A stretch of DNA of 64,000 nt. It comes from CAMYOC01 sp963704875 (lineage in GTDB: Bacteria; Pseudomonadota; Gammaproteobacteria; Steroidobacterales; XN24). The notes beneath the pieces were generated by a model. The model saw only the letters and a list, made by a program, of their open reading frames with translations. It had not been told where the DNA came from and made no database searches. This document shows, piece after piece, positions 45,418 through 54,581 of the stretch. The translations under genes were made by a program, and so were the position numbers. The number at the start of each line of letters is the position of its first letter. Position 1 is the first letter of the stretch. Location: assembly GCA_963704875.1 (NCBI GenBank), contig CAVPIA010000008.1, positions 930,001-994,000 on the forward strand, given 5' to 3'.

Positions 45418-46515
45418 TCAGTCCAGGCGTTTGTTGAAGCGCAGCACAGCAAGCGTAATGGCGATGACAAAGAAGATCAGCAGGGCCTGGATTTCCATCA
45501 ACATCTCGGCGACGCTGGCGCCCCGCAGGATAATGCCGCGAGCCAGCCGGACGAAATGAGTCAACGGCAATCCCTCGGCGATCCACTGGGCGATCACCGG
45601 CATGCCGTCAAACGGAAACATGAAGCCGGATAACAGGATAGACGGCAGGAACAGAAACAGGGTCAACTGCATCGCCTGGAACTGGGTTCGCGCGAGTGTG
45701 GATATCAGCAGGCCCAGGGTAAGACTGGCGCCGATAAAGGTCAGTGCGGCCACATAGACATCGAACAGGTGCCCCCGCATCGGCACGTGGAACAACCACC
45801 GCCCCACTATCAGCACGATAGTGACCTGCACCAGGCCAATCAGGATGTAGGGGACGAGCTTGCCGAGCATCAACTCCATAGTGCGCACCGGGGTGGTAAT
45901 CAACAGCTCGAGATTACCCCGCTCGCGTTCACGGACGATCGCCACTGCGGTGAACAACACCATGGTCATGGTAAGAATGACGCCGATCAGAGCCGGGACA
46001 ATCTGTACCGCGGAGCGGCGCTCAGGGTTGTAGAAATTGCGCAATTCGAACAGCTGACTGCCTGGCGCAGACTGGCCCGGCCGCGCCGGCGGAGGCATCT
46101 CCAGCAGCAGGCGGGCGACATTCAGGATGCTGGGGTCGCTGCCATCGACAAGCAACTGTGCGGCGGGCCGGCCCAGGTCATCAAGACGTCGTTCAAAGTC
46201 GTCGGGAATGTATACCCCCACCGTGATCTCGCCACGACGCAGCGCATCGATAAGCGCTTCGGGCGTCGCGACTCTGGTGTCGATATTCACGACCTGGCTG
46301 GCCTGCAGATCGGCAATCAGTTGCCTCGACCATGCGCTGTTAGCCTGATCGGCGACCCCGGCACTGAGATCGCGAACATCCATGTTGATCGCGAAACCAA
46401 ACAACAGGATCTGCATGAGTGGAATGCCTACGACCATCCCGATAGTGAGCCGGTCACGTCGCAGCTGGCGCACCTCCTTGGCGGCGATGGCCCGAATCCG
46501 GCGCAGCGACTTCAT
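45418..46515 (-). CDS. ABC-2 type exporter permease (YbhR/YhhJ-like)
   Basis: A 365-residue inner-membrane permease. One N-terminal helix is followed by a large extracytoplasmic domain (SAGVADQANSAWSRQLIADLQASQVV) and then five to six helices (VPALIGVILTMTMVLFTAVAIV; LMLGKLVPYILIGLVQVTIVLIV; PFDGMPVIAQWIAEGLPLTHFVRLARGI). This is the ABC-2 half-transporter plan of YbhS/YbhR and YhhJ. Its start overlaps the ATPase stop (ATGA). Only one permease gene is visible, so it probably acts as a homodimer with the ATPase. The exported substrate is unknown, probably a small toxic compound. Confidence 0.9.
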   Translation of the reverse strand: MKSLRRIRAIAAKEVRQLRRDRLTIGMVVGIPLMQILLFGFAINMDVRDLSAGVADQANSAWSRQLIADLQASQVVNIDTRVATPEALIDALRRGEITVGVYIPDDFERRLDDLGRPAAQLLVDGSDPSILNVARLLLEMPPPARPGQSAPGSQLFELRNFYNPERRSAVQIVPALIGVILTMTMVLFTAVAIVRERERGNLELLITTPVRTMELMLGKLVPYILIGLVQVTIVLIVGRWLFHVPMRGHLFDVYVAALTFIGASLTLGLLISTLARTQFQAMQLTLFLFLPSILLSGFMFPFDGMPVIAQWIAEGLPLTHFVRLARGIILRGASVAEMLMEIQALLIFFVIAITLAVLRFNKRLD

Positions 46516-47447
46516 GCCGCCGCCCGCTTTGCGCTGCGTGTGGCGGCGACAAACACATCTTCAAGGCTGGCTGTCGTTCGCTCTACCTGCGAAGCCAGAC
46601 CGGCGTTTTCCAGCGCTGCGCTGAGCAGACGCTCCGGTTTGTCAGTTCGCGGGTCTACCAAAATGTGCAGCCTTGATCCGAGCTGGGTCACACTGCGCAC
46701 CTCGGCCAGAGCGTCCAGCGCATGATGCGCAAGCCTCGGTCTGTCGCAACTTACCTCTATCACCGTTGCGTCGATATTCTTCATCAGTACTTTGGGCGCT
46801 CCCTCAGCGGCGATGCGGCCCCGGTCCAGGATTGCCAGCTGATGACAGCGCTCGGCCTCATCCATGTAGTGAGTCGAAACCAGAATCGTGGTCCCGGCGT
46901 CGACCAGGTCAAACAGACTTTCCCAGAATTCCCTGCGGCTCTGGGGATCAACGGCGCTGGTCGGCTCGTCAAGCAACAACAATTCCGGGCGATGCAGGGT
47001 CGCCGCCGCAAGGGCCAGTCGCTGCCGCTGCCCGCCACTCAGGGTGCCCGCGCGCTGGCTGCGGAGATCTTCCAGATGGTATTCCTGACGCGCGGACCGG
47101 ATCCTCTCCCGCTTGTCACGTCTGGGCAGGCCGTAGATTTCGGCCATGAAATCAAGATTCTCGTCCGCGCTGAGGTCCTCATACAGCGAGAAGCGCTGCG
47201 TCATATAGCCGATACGCAGACGCACCAGTTCGGCGTCGCTTGTCGCATCATGGCCCAACACTTCGACCTGACCTGAGGTGGGGCGGAGCAAACCGCACAG
47301 CATACGAAAGGTGGTCGACTTGCCGGAGCCGTTTGGGCCGAGGAATCCGTAGATGCGGGCGCGTGGAATATCCAGATCCAGTTGGTCGACCGCGGTCACA
47401 TCGCCAAACCGGCGGGTCAGACCTCTGGCGACAATGGCAGAATCCAC
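46512..47447 (-). CDS. ABC exporter ATP-binding protein
   Basis: A 311-residue ATPase. Walker A is GPNGSGKST, the signature is LSGGQRQRLALA, and Walker B is LLLLDEPTSAVDP. The C-terminal tail after the core is typical of YbhF/CcmA-type exporters. It lies three bases after the HlyD gene stop and overlaps the permease start by four bases. The product energises the permease. Confidence 0.93.
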   Translation of the reverse strand: MDSAIVARGLTRRFGDVTAVDQLDLDIPRARIYGFLGPNGSGKSTTFRMLCGLLRPTSGQVEVLGHDATSDAELVRLRIGYMTQRFSLYEDLSADENLDFMAEIYGLPRRDKRERIRSARQEYHLEDLRSQRAGTLSGGQRQRLALAAATLHRPELLLLDEPTSAVDPQSRREFWESLFDLVDAGTTILVSTHYMDEAERCHQLAILDRGRIAAEGAPKVLMKNIDATVIEVSCDRPRLAHHALDALAEVRSVTQLGSRLHILVDPRTDKPERLLSAALENAGLASQVERTTASLEDVFVAATRSAKRAAA

Positions 47448-47450
47448 CGG

Positions 47451-48443
47451 CTAGCCTCCTGCCGGCAAATCGGGGAAGCTCACTTCGACCGGCAGCCCGG
47501 TCGGCAGCGCGTTGGCCGCTTCATCGATCAGCGTGATCTCGGCGACATAGGCGAGCCGGCTGCGATCACGTTCAGTGAGCGCGTAGTAGGGAGTGAAGGA
47601 TGCTTCCGATGCCACGCTGCGAACCCGACCTTCGAACACCCCTGCAACCCCGTCAACGGTCACCCGTACTGCCATCCCGGCATGAACGGCGGCACGCACG
47701 GTTTGCGGGATGTAGACCCGCGCATATGGCGCGGTGCCGGCCAGCAACACCATGACATTTGCGCCCGCAGGCGGCCGGTCGCCCTTGCGGTAGGCAATGG
47801 TATCGATCATTCCGGGCACCGGTGCTCTCAATTGCAGACGCGAGGCGAGCAGCAATTGCTCGGCCAGAACCGCCTCGGCCTCGTCCACAGCTGCTTTTGC
47901 CTGATCGAGTTCTTCTTCCGTGGTACCGGCAATCAGCTCCCTGAGCAAAGCGGCGGCATCATCCCTGGCCGCCCGCGACACATCCCTGCGGGCCTGGGCC
48001 TGATCGAGTTCGGCATCGCTTAACAGCGCCTTACGCACCAGCTCTGCGGTGCGCTCAAGCGCCTTCTGGTCGGAGGCGAGCTGACCCTCGGTACCCTCGA
48101 ACCGCGCCCGGGCCGCCACAATATCCTCTGATCGCGGACCCCGCTCCAATTCAGCCTGGCGTCGCCGTGAACGGTTCAGGACGGCCTGCGCCTGGGCCAG
48201 CCTGGTTGAGGCGCGAGCCGGATCCTGGATCGCCAACAGCTGTCCGGCGTTGACCTGATCACCCTCGCTGACCTTGATCTCGAGCAGCGTTTCCCAGGCT
48301 TCAGCGGGAATCTCGATCCGGTCGCGCTCCAGCGTGCCAACCAGAGGCAGCGGCGATTGAGTGTTGTCACAGCCCGCCAGCAACGCCGACCCGAAGAGCG
48401 CAAGCAGGACCGCGGCGATCCCTCTCCGATACGCCGCGCTCAT
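47451..48443 (-). CDS. HlyD-family periplasmic adaptor (lipoprotein)
   Basis: A 330-residue membrane-fusion protein. A lipoprotein signal (LLALFGSALLAGC, Cys25) is followed by a lipoyl-like half (WETLLEIKVSEGDQVNAGQLLAI), a long coiled coil (RLAQAQAVLNRSRRRQAELERG to LREL), the second lipoyl half (LQLRAPVPGMIDTIAYRKGD) and beta-barrel parts. It links the inner-membrane exporter to an outer-membrane channel such as TolC. Its start overlaps the tetR stop by four bases, so the operon is tetR-hlyD-ATPase-permease. Confidence 0.92.
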   Translation of the reverse strand: MSAAYRRGIAAVLLALFGSALLAGCDNTQSPLPLVGTLERDRIEIPAEAWETLLEIKVSEGDQVNAGQLLAIQDPARASTRLAQAQAVLNRSRRRQAELERGPRSEDIVAARARFEGTEGQLASDQKALERTAELVRKALLSDAELDQAQARRDVSRAARDDAAALLRELIAGTTEEELDQAKAAVDEAEAVLAEQLLLASRLQLRAPVPGMIDTIAYRKGDRPPAGANVMVLLAGTAPYARVYIPQTVRAAVHAGMAVRVTVDGVAGVFEGRVRSVASEASFTPYYALTERDRSRLAYVAEITLIDEAANALPTGLPVEVSFPDLPAGG

Positions 48444-49204
48444 GCGTCAGCCCCTCGAGCAAACAAGTCGCTGGCGTGATCACTCCAGGACTCCATGAAC
48501 CCGGCGGACATCGGCTTTCCGAGCACGCGCTCCAGCATCGGTCGGGCGAGAAACGGAAACACGCACAGACTCATGACCGAGATCAATGCCATGTCAGTAT
48601 CAAGCTCCGCACGCATCTTTCCGGCTGCGCGCTCACGCTCCAGAGCCGCACCAAGAAGTTTCTTCGCTCGCGATGCAAAGCGTTCGGCAAAGTGGCGCTG
48701 GAAGCCCTCACCACCGGCTTCGATCTCGCTGAATACAAGCTTTGGTAGCCACGGATTAGCGCGAAACATGCTCATGTATGCATGCATGAATTCAGCCACT
48801 GACAGCGGCCGCCCGGGGCTGTCTGCGCGTGCTTCAAGCTGGGCCAGCACTGGCGGAATGACTTCCTCAAGCAAGCCTCGATAAAGGCCATGTTTGTCCC
48901 CGAAGTAATAGTGGATCATCGCGGGCGTCGTTTCGGCCGCGGCGGCCAGTTTGCGGGTGGAGACCGCGTCGAAACCATGGCGGGTAAACAAGTCGCGGGC
49001 CGCGACCAGCAATTGCGCACGTACGTCTCGGGGGTCATCGCCGGTCGGGCGACCACCGTGTCGCGCAGCCCCTGAGCCTTTGCCCTGTTCTTGCCGGCGC
49101 CCTTGCTGAGACTCTTGCCGACGCTCTGGTCGACGCTCTGGTCGACGCTCTAGTCCTCGCTCTGGCCGACCAATCTTCCCTCGGTTTTTGTCTGATTCGT
49201 TCAT
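48440..49204 (-). CDS. TetR family regulator of the exporter operon (CecR/YbiH-like)
   Basis: A 254-residue regulator: TetR helix-turn-helix (FTRHGFDAVSTRKLAAAAETTPAMIHYYFGDKHGL) and a ligand-binding domain. The gene order tetR-hlyD-ATPase-permease matches the E. coli ybiH(cecR)-ybhGFSR operon. About 55 residues precede the DNA-binding domain and are Arg/Glu-rich, with RPER-type repeats encoded by a 12-bp tandem repeat near 49119-49166. That is unusual, as most TetR proteins start close to the helix-turn-helix. The ATG at 49204 lies next to a 24-bp palindrome, so it probably represses its own operon. Confidence 0.9.
   Translation of the reverse strand: MNESDKNRGKIGRPERGLERRPERRPERRQESQQGRRQEQGKGSGAARHGGRPTGDDPRDVRAQLLVAARDLFTRHGFDAVSTRKLAAAAETTPAMIHYYFGDKHGLYRGLLEEVIPPVLAQLEARADSPGRPLSVAEFMHAYMSMFRANPWLPKLVFSEIEAGGEGFQRHFAERFASRAKKLLGAALERERAAGKMRAELDTDMALISVMSLCVFPFLARPMLERVLGKPMSAGFMESWSDHASDLFARGADA
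49119..49166. repeat. 12-bp tandem repeat, four copies, inside tetR
   Basis: Four 12-bp units start at 49119, 49131, 49143 and 49155. The unit is CGACGCTCTGGT; the third copy has one change and the fourth has several. On the coding strand they give repeated RPER residues in the N-terminal extension of the TetR protein. Confidence 0.8.
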
Positions 49205-49212
49205 GTCTGTAA

Positions 49213-49236
49213 ATTTAATCAAACGTTTGATTAAAT
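49213..49236. promoter_or_regulatory. 24-bp perfect palindromic operator upstream of tetR
   Basis: Every base of this 24-bp stretch pairs with its mirror position; the centre is AATCAAACGTTTGATT. It lies nine bases upstream of the tetR ATG, covering its ribosome-binding and leader area. It is the natural candidate site for the TetR protein to repress the tetR-hlyD-ABC operon. Confidence 0.85.
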
Positions 49237-49308
49237 AGCAAGCGCAAGCGCACACCTGGCGCGGACAGGCTTGCCGCTGCCTTTCCCGGGGGCTATCGTC
49301 CCGCCATC

Positions 49309-50070
49309 ATGACAATGCACTCAAACAGCGACGTGCGCGTGGTTCAGATGTGGGCCGGGCCGCGCAATGTCTCCACCGCGGTGATGTACAGCTTTGCCCA
49401 AAGGCCGGACACTGCGGTGGTGGACGAACCGCTGTACGGTCACTATCTGAAGAACAGCGGCGCCGATCACCCGGGGCGGGCAGAGATACTGGCGGCGATG
49501 GACCTGGACGGCGAACGTGTGATGCGTGAATTAGGCCAGCGCGGCCCGGCTGCAGCGGGGCGCAATGTTCTTTTCGTCAAACAGATGGCCCATCATCTGC
49601 TCGGCATCGACTATCGCTTGCTGCACCATTCGCTCAACTTTTTGTTGATCAGGGACCCACTTGAGATGCTGCCTTCGCTGGCCCGCGTGCTGGACAAGCC
49701 TGTATTGAAAGACACCGGTCTCGACCGTCAGGTCGATTTGCTTGAGCATCTGGAGAGAGAGGGTCAGACCCCGTTTTGCGTGGACGCACGCGAATTGCTG
49801 ACCGATCCGGAGGGTGTGCTAATCCAGGCATGCACTAGACTGGGTCTGCCATTTTCTTCCTCGATGCTGAGCTGGGCGCCGGGTCCGCGCGCCGAAGACG
49901 GGATCTGGGCACCCCATTGGTACGGCAACGTGCATCGTTCGGATGGTTTCCATCCATGGCGCGCGCCGAACCGCCCGTTCCCGGAGGAACTGAGCGGCTT
50001 GCTCGAGCAATGCCAGCCCTATTATCAACGCTTGTATGCTGTGGCTCTGCGGGCCCGGGAGAAACCATGA
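49309..50070 (+). CDS. sulfotransferase-like P-loop protein
   Basis: A 253-residue protein. Residues 11-35 (VQMWAGPRNVSTAVMYSFAQRPDT) resemble the PAPS-binding 5'-phosphosulfate loop of sulfotransferases, and LNFLLIRDPLEMLPSL resembles the 3'-phosphate-binding region. Most of the fold is conserved, but a catalytic base cannot be pinpointed. Its stop overlaps (ATGA) the start of a class IV aminotransferase gene, so the products are made together. The same two domains are fused in some plant proteins annotated as branched-chain-aminotransferase-like, which suggests a joint job. Whether it transfers sulfate or only binds nucleotide is unknown. Confidence 0.8.
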   Translation: MTMHSNSDVRVVQMWAGPRNVSTAVMYSFAQRPDTAVVDEPLYGHYLKNSGADHPGRAEILAAMDLDGERVMRELGQRGPAAAGRNVLFVKQMAHHLLGIDYRLLHHSLNFLLIRDPLEMLPSLARVLDKPVLKDTGLDRQVDLLEHLEREGQTPFCVDARELLTDPEGVLIQACTRLGLPFSSSMLSWAPGPRAEDGIWAPHWYGNVHRSDGFHPWRAPNRPFPEELSGLLEQCQPYYQRLYAVALRAREKP

Positions 50071-50972
50071 CCGCGTCAACGCCAGATCCAAGAAATGCCG
50101 ATATCCTGGTTCATGTCGGCGGCGCGCTGGTGTCCCGATCAGAAGCGCGGGTATCAGTGTTTGACAGCGCCGTCCAGGGCGGCGATGCCGTCTGGGAAGG
50201 ACTGCGTGTCTACGATGGCAGGATTGCGGAATTTGCTGCACACCTCGACCGCTTGCTGGAGTCGGCCCACGCGCTCGCGTTCGCCACGGTGCCGGACACG
50301 GATGAAATCCGTCAGGCGGTGTTCGAGACCCTGCAGGCCAACGGCATGCGAGATGGGGTACACATACGCCTGACACTGACTCGCGGCGAAAAGATCAGCT
50401 CGGGGATGAATCCGAGACTCAACCGGTCCGGCCCATGTCTGATCGTGCTCGCTGAGTGGAAGCCGCCGGTCTATGGGAACACCGGCATCCGTCTGATCAC
50501 AGCCTCGACCCGGCGTAACACACCGCAGTGCCTGGACTCGAAGATCCATCACAACAACCTTTTGAATAACATCCTGGCTTGCATCGAAGCCAATGTGGCC
50601 GGCGTCGACAGCGCCCTGATGCTGGATGTCGCAGGCTTTGTGTCGGAAACAAACGACACCAACGTGTTTGCGGTGCGCCACGGTCAGGTCGTGACACCGC
50701 ATGCCGACAGTTGTCTGCCGGGGATTACCCGCGGCCTGTTGCTGGACCTGTGCCGGCGACAGGGAATCCCGGCACAGGAGCGCAATATCTCACTGACCGA
50801 GATGTACAACGCAGACGAAGTGTTTACCACCGGCACGATGGGAGAATTGACACCGGTACTGGAGATCGACGGTCGCCGCATCGGCAATGGTCAGCCGGGC
50901 CCGACGACCGGGCGTCTGATGGAATTGCACGGTGACTGGGTGAGGCAGAACGGAGAACCGTTGCCGTTTTGA
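50067..50972 (+). CDS. class IV PLP aminotransferase (branched-chain/D-amino-acid type)
   Basis: A 301-residue fold-type IV PLP enzyme. Features are FDSAVQGGDAVWEGLRVYDGRI near the start, the catalytic Lys in LDSKIHHNNLLNNI, and the cofactor-binding loops GFVSETNDTNVFAV and TTGTMGELTPVLEIDGR. The ATG lies inside the stop of the preceding sulfotransferase-like gene. The family includes branched-chain aminotransferase, D-amino-acid aminotransferase and aminodeoxychorismate lyase; the sequence does not choose among them with certainty. The coupled neighbour is the main clue to its job. Confidence 0.88.
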   Translation: MTASTPDPRNADILVHVGGALVSRSEARVSVFDSAVQGGDAVWEGLRVYDGRIAEFAAHLDRLLESAHALAFATVPDTDEIRQAVFETLQANGMRDGVHIRLTLTRGEKISSGMNPRLNRSGPCLIVLAEWKPPVYGNTGIRLITASTRRNTPQCLDSKIHHNNLLNNILACIEANVAGVDSALMLDVAGFVSETNDTNVFAVRHGQVVTPHADSCLPGITRGLLLDLCRRQGIPAQERNISLTEMYNADEVFTTGTMGELTPVLEIDGRRIGNGQPGPTTGRLMELHGDWVRQNGEPLPF

Positions 50973-50975
50973 CCC

Positions 50976-52187
50976 TCAGGAGGTCTTGAAAACGCCGGTC
51001 TGAATCAGCGCATCCGCTGCTTCTTCAACCACGATTCGATTACGCCCCTCTCGCTTGGCCTGATAGAGCGCCTGGTCCGCTAGCTGGATGACGCCCTGAA
51101 GGCTGCGCGGAGTCTCGGTCGGGCTGACGACTGCAACCCCAATGCTTACGGTGACCACCTGCGCCACCGATGACGAACGGTGCGGCAAGCGCAAACCTGC
51201 CACCGTATTGCGCACCCGTTCGGCCAGCATGGTCGAAGCATCCTGATCGACATCATAGAGGAGCAGGATGAACTCCTCGCCGCCAAAACGACCGGCAAAG
51301 TCCAGTGGTCTGCGAGCGGCACGAGAGACCGCGGAAGCCACCTTGCGCAGACACTCGTCACCGGCCTGATGTCCATGATGGTCGTTATAGGCTTTGAAAA
51401 AATCGATATCGGCCAGCATCACGCACAAGGTGCAGCGCTGGCGCTTGGCCATGGCCCAGGCACTCTCCAGATAGCGGTCAAACGCGCGGCGATTGTACAA
51501 GCCGGTCAGGCCATCTCTTTCCACCATCTCGGCAAGCAGATGACTTTCCAGATAGCGCTCGCGCATCGCATGCTCAAGCACATAACTGCCCATTGCGCAG
51601 ATGACGATAGTGGCCATCAGGACCGCCGCGTTGTAGCCGAGCTGGCCGGTCGGCATCCCGGTCAGCAGCGCGCCACCGACATAACTGAGCAGCGCCAGCA
51701 CACAGACAAACAAGGCCGTCTGCATAAACAGGCCCAGGGCAAAAAAGACAAACACGATCACTACCGGCAGGCTGACGAAAGCCAGATGGTGCTGATCCAG
51801 CGGCATCATCAGACTGAGCGCAATATGGGCTAATGCGACACTCAACGCGGTCAGCAACAGAAAACGCCGGAACAGAGTCCGGCGTGTTGGCAGAAAACTC
51901 ATCAGGATGGTGATCAAAAACGCCGGCGTCAGCAGACCAAATCGAATGACATCAGCCAGCGGTGCAGCGCCCGGAGAGGTGGCAGACCGCCCCAGCCAGA
52001 AAAACGTGGCGCTTAGCAGGAGACCCAGAAGCAGAGACAAGCGAATAAACAGTCGGCTTCTCTCGAAATGCTCCTCCCGGTAAGCGGGCTCCAGCTCCTT
52101 GTGGAAGCGCAGCCACGGGAAACCGGCCTCCAGCTGCCGTGCGATCGCCGAATCAACGCCATGCTCAAGGCTGCGCGTACTGACCAT
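50976..52187 (-). CDS. membrane diguanylate cyclase (GGDEF)
   Basis: A 403-residue protein. About six membrane segments fill residues 45-205, followed by a short linker and a GGDEF domain (DGLTGLYNRRAFDRYLE). The active-site signature GGEEF is at residues 302-306, with the RxxD inhibitory site (RPLD, 293-296) five residues before it. It should make c-di-GMP from two GTP and be subject to feedback inhibition. The membrane part is not a named sensor domain that I recognise. It is convergent with the aminotransferase gene, three bases away. Confidence 0.93.
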   Translation of the reverse strand: MVSTRSLEHGVDSAIARQLEAGFPWLRFHKELEPAYREEHFERSRLFIRLSLLLGLLLSATFFWLGRSATSPGAAPLADVIRFGLLTPAFLITILMSFLPTRRTLFRRFLLLTALSVALAHIALSLMMPLDQHHLAFVSLPVVIVFVFFALGLFMQTALFVCVLALLSYVGGALLTGMPTGQLGYNAAVLMATIVICAMGSYVLEHAMRERYLESHLLAEMVERDGLTGLYNRRAFDRYLESAWAMAKRQRCTLCVMLADIDFFKAYNDHHGHQAGDECLRKVASAVSRAARRPLDFAGRFGGEEFILLLYDVDQDASTMLAERVRNTVAGLRLPHRSSSVAQVVTVSIGVAVVSPTETPRSLQGVIQLADQALYQAKREGRNRIVVEEAADALIQTGVFKTS

Positions 52188-52358
52188 CTATGGATTGCCT
52201 TGTAGGCCGGCGGCTATCACGGCCTCCCGGCCGCCATCCCTGAGCCCGACCCTGATCCCGACTCTGCCCCGAAATCCTTGCTCGGAACCAGATTAGCGCG
52301 AAGGTCACGGCGCTGGTGCGATCCTGCTCCCAGTGCCCTGAACAGACGCATCGCCGAA

Positions 52359-52688
52359 TTAGTTCCCGACCGGTAGCCCAGCCCCTGCGCCGTGCAACGC
52401 CTCCTGGGCATCATTTCTCTGCTCTTCGATCTCGGCCCGGGTATAGCACTTTGTCCTGTACATGCGGGAACCGGTCGGTTTCTCCCGCCGACAGACCAGC
52501 TTTTCCTTTTCACTGCTCATCGATTCGTTGTAGACGGCGACCTTTTCTTCCTGAGACATCGCCTCTTTTTCCTCTTCGGTGAATTGAGGCGCAACCTCCA
52601 GATCCTTGGTCTTGGTAGATGTTGGCGCTGCACATCCGTTCAACAGAATCACCAGTCCAATCGTCAAACCGGAAACGAGCATCTTCAT
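52359..52688 (-). CDS. small lipoprotein with Cys pair
   Basis: A 109-residue protein with a canonical lipoprotein signal (IGLVILLNGC, Cys19). An acidic linker leads to CRREKPTGSRMYRTKCYTRAEI, a CRRE...GSR...C pattern found in many small hypothetical lipoproteins. It stands alone and its function is unknown. Confidence 0.78.
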   Translation of the reverse strand: MKMLVSGLTIGLVILLNGCAAPTSTKTKDLEVAPQFTEEEKEAMSQEEKVAVYNESMSSEKEKLVCRREKPTGSRMYRTKCYTRAEIEEQRNDAQEALHGAGAGLPVGN

Positions 52689-52901
52689 CTGCGTTAGTCC
52701 TTTCTAAGAAATACGTGAATAATCTTGTTCAGCATGAAATCACTCTGTATCCGCTGCCAACACTGCCGTCGACCTGTCAGCCGCAGCCCGGGCGGCAGAA
52801 GCTGATATTCGACCGAGTCTAGCAGCTTGAAACGTCCTGCCCAAGGGATCGTTTCGCGGCCTGAGCCGGACCACACGCGATCAATCCACCCGGCGCAAAA
52901 A

Positions 52902-54470
52902 TCACGCGCTACCGAAGTAGCGTTGCAGAAACTGGTCGAAAGGAATGCTGTCGGCGGCCTCGATGTCCCGCTGTCGCTGAATCGAGTCCAGCGCCTCGCG
53001 CTCAAACTCCTGGCGTCGCTGAGTTTTCAATTCGGGCAACTGCAGGAAATAGTCCCTGTGACTTTCAGACAAGCTGCGGGCGAACTCAAAAAAGCTTAAC
53101 CCGGTGGTATTCAACTCAGTCAGAATCCGGGCCGATGGCGTTAGCATCGGATCAACGATCTTCTCGCGCTGCAGAACCAGGGCCTCAGTGTAGGAATCGT
53201 CCCCGTTGGCATCGAGCACTTTGCAGATCGGCGCCATGGCGGCAACGATCTCAAGACCCCACTCCTTGAGACTCCGGCTTGCGGTCCCGGCCACCAGCTG
53301 CAAATCAGGGGCGCGACCTTTCTCGGCAACAAGCAGGTGGTTCTGGTCACAGCCGCTTGCTTCTTCTTCGCTCATCGGCGGGCTGTCCATCAGCATGCAC
53401 ATCAGCAGGAATGCTTCCAGAAAACGCATCTCGTTCTGATTGATGCCGGCAGGATCGAAGGGGCTGACATCCAGCGCCCTCACCTCGACATAGGAAACGC
53501 CTGCCCGACACAGCGCGGCCGCCGGCCGTTCACCGGAGCGGGCGACCTGCTTCGGCCGGATGAATCCGTAGTACTCATTCTCGATTTGCAGGATGGATGT
53601 GCTCAATTGCCGCCATTCCCCATCTACCTTTGTGCCAATCTCCTGATAGGCAGGAAACGGCGTATGGATGGCACGGTCCAGTCCGGCGAGATACTCGTCG
53701 AGGGCATTCATGGACAGGCTTATGCTGGCCTGATTGGAATTTCGGTAGCCGACGCCGCTCATGCGCAGAGTTGTTGCATGTGGACCGAACGCCGTCGTCG
53801 GATCGAGATCCGGGAGGCCACTGGCTCGCCCGAGAAAGAATGACTTGCATACCGCCGGAGAAGCTCCGAAAAGATACAGAACCAGCCATCCGAGTCGGCG
53901 GTAATTGCGCAGCAGATCAAAATACAGGCGATCCCGAAGTGTCTTCAGGTCACGGTCGAATTCGTAGACACCTGCCAGCGTGGGCAGAGCGTCTTCAGGC
54001 ACCGAGTAATTGAAATGCACGCCGGAGATCGCCTGCATCACCCGTCCATATCGATGGCTCAGACCGCGACGATAGACCTCCTTCATGCGCCCCGCATTGG
54101 AGCTACCGAAGGTCGCGATGGGGACGCTGTCCTCGCTGCGTACCGCGCACGGCATGCTGGTCGCCCACAACATCTCCTGATCCAGATTGCGGGTAACGAA
54201 CTGATGCAGCTCGCACAGAAAACCAAGCGTCTCCCAATTGTCCGCGAAAGGTGGCGTCACGAGCTCTGGCAAGGCTTCGGAAAAGTCTGTTGTTATCCAG
54301 GGATGCGTCAACGCCGAGCCCAGACTGACCGGGTGAGGGCGCATCGAAATCTGGCCATCGTGGCTGACCCGCAACGACTCTTTCTCCACCCCCCGGAGGC
54401 CTCGCCTCAGGATCCCCGGATCGGCGACCGCCGCGAGTCTATCCAGACGCTGTTGCAGAACACGGAACAT
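52902..54470 (-). CDS. gshA: glutamate-cysteine ligase
   Basis: A 522-residue enzyme of the gammaproteobacterial GshA type, near the E. coli length. Features include LRRGLRGVEKESLRVSHDGQ, the Asp/Glu-rich nucleotide region TTDFSEALPELVTPP, YFDLLRNYRRLGWLVLYLFGASPA and YVEVRALDVSPFDPAGI. It ligates glutamate and cysteine, the first step to glutathione. Cysteine from the sulfur-assimilation genes here is its substrate. The ATG at 54470 has GGAGGG just upstream; an earlier ATG adds 12 residues. Confidence 0.95.
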   Translation of the reverse strand: MFRVLQQRLDRLAAVADPGILRRGLRGVEKESLRVSHDGQISMRPHPVSLGSALTHPWITTDFSEALPELVTPPFADNWETLGFLCELHQFVTRNLDQEMLWATSMPCAVRSEDSVPIATFGSSNAGRMKEVYRRGLSHRYGRVMQAISGVHFNYSVPEDALPTLAGVYEFDRDLKTLRDRLYFDLLRNYRRLGWLVLYLFGASPAVCKSFFLGRASGLPDLDPTTAFGPHATTLRMSGVGYRNSNQASISLSMNALDEYLAGLDRAIHTPFPAYQEIGTKVDGEWRQLSTSILQIENEYYGFIRPKQVARSGERPAAALCRAGVSYVEVRALDVSPFDPAGINQNEMRFLEAFLLMCMLMDSPPMSEEEASGCDQNHLLVAEKGRAPDLQLVAGTASRSLKEWGLEIVAAMAPICKVLDANGDDSYTEALVLQREKIVDPMLTPSARILTELNTTGLSFFEFARSLSESHRDYFLQLPELKTQRRQEFEREALDSIQRQRDIEAADSIPFDQFLQRYFGSA

Positions 54471-54581
54471 GCAGCCCTCCAGAATCAGGCTTGTCCAGGA
54501 CATCATCGCTTAGCGTTCACCTGCCCTGTGATCGAGGGCGGGCACCCGGCGCCGGAGCGAACTTGCTGTGCAGAGGCGGGA

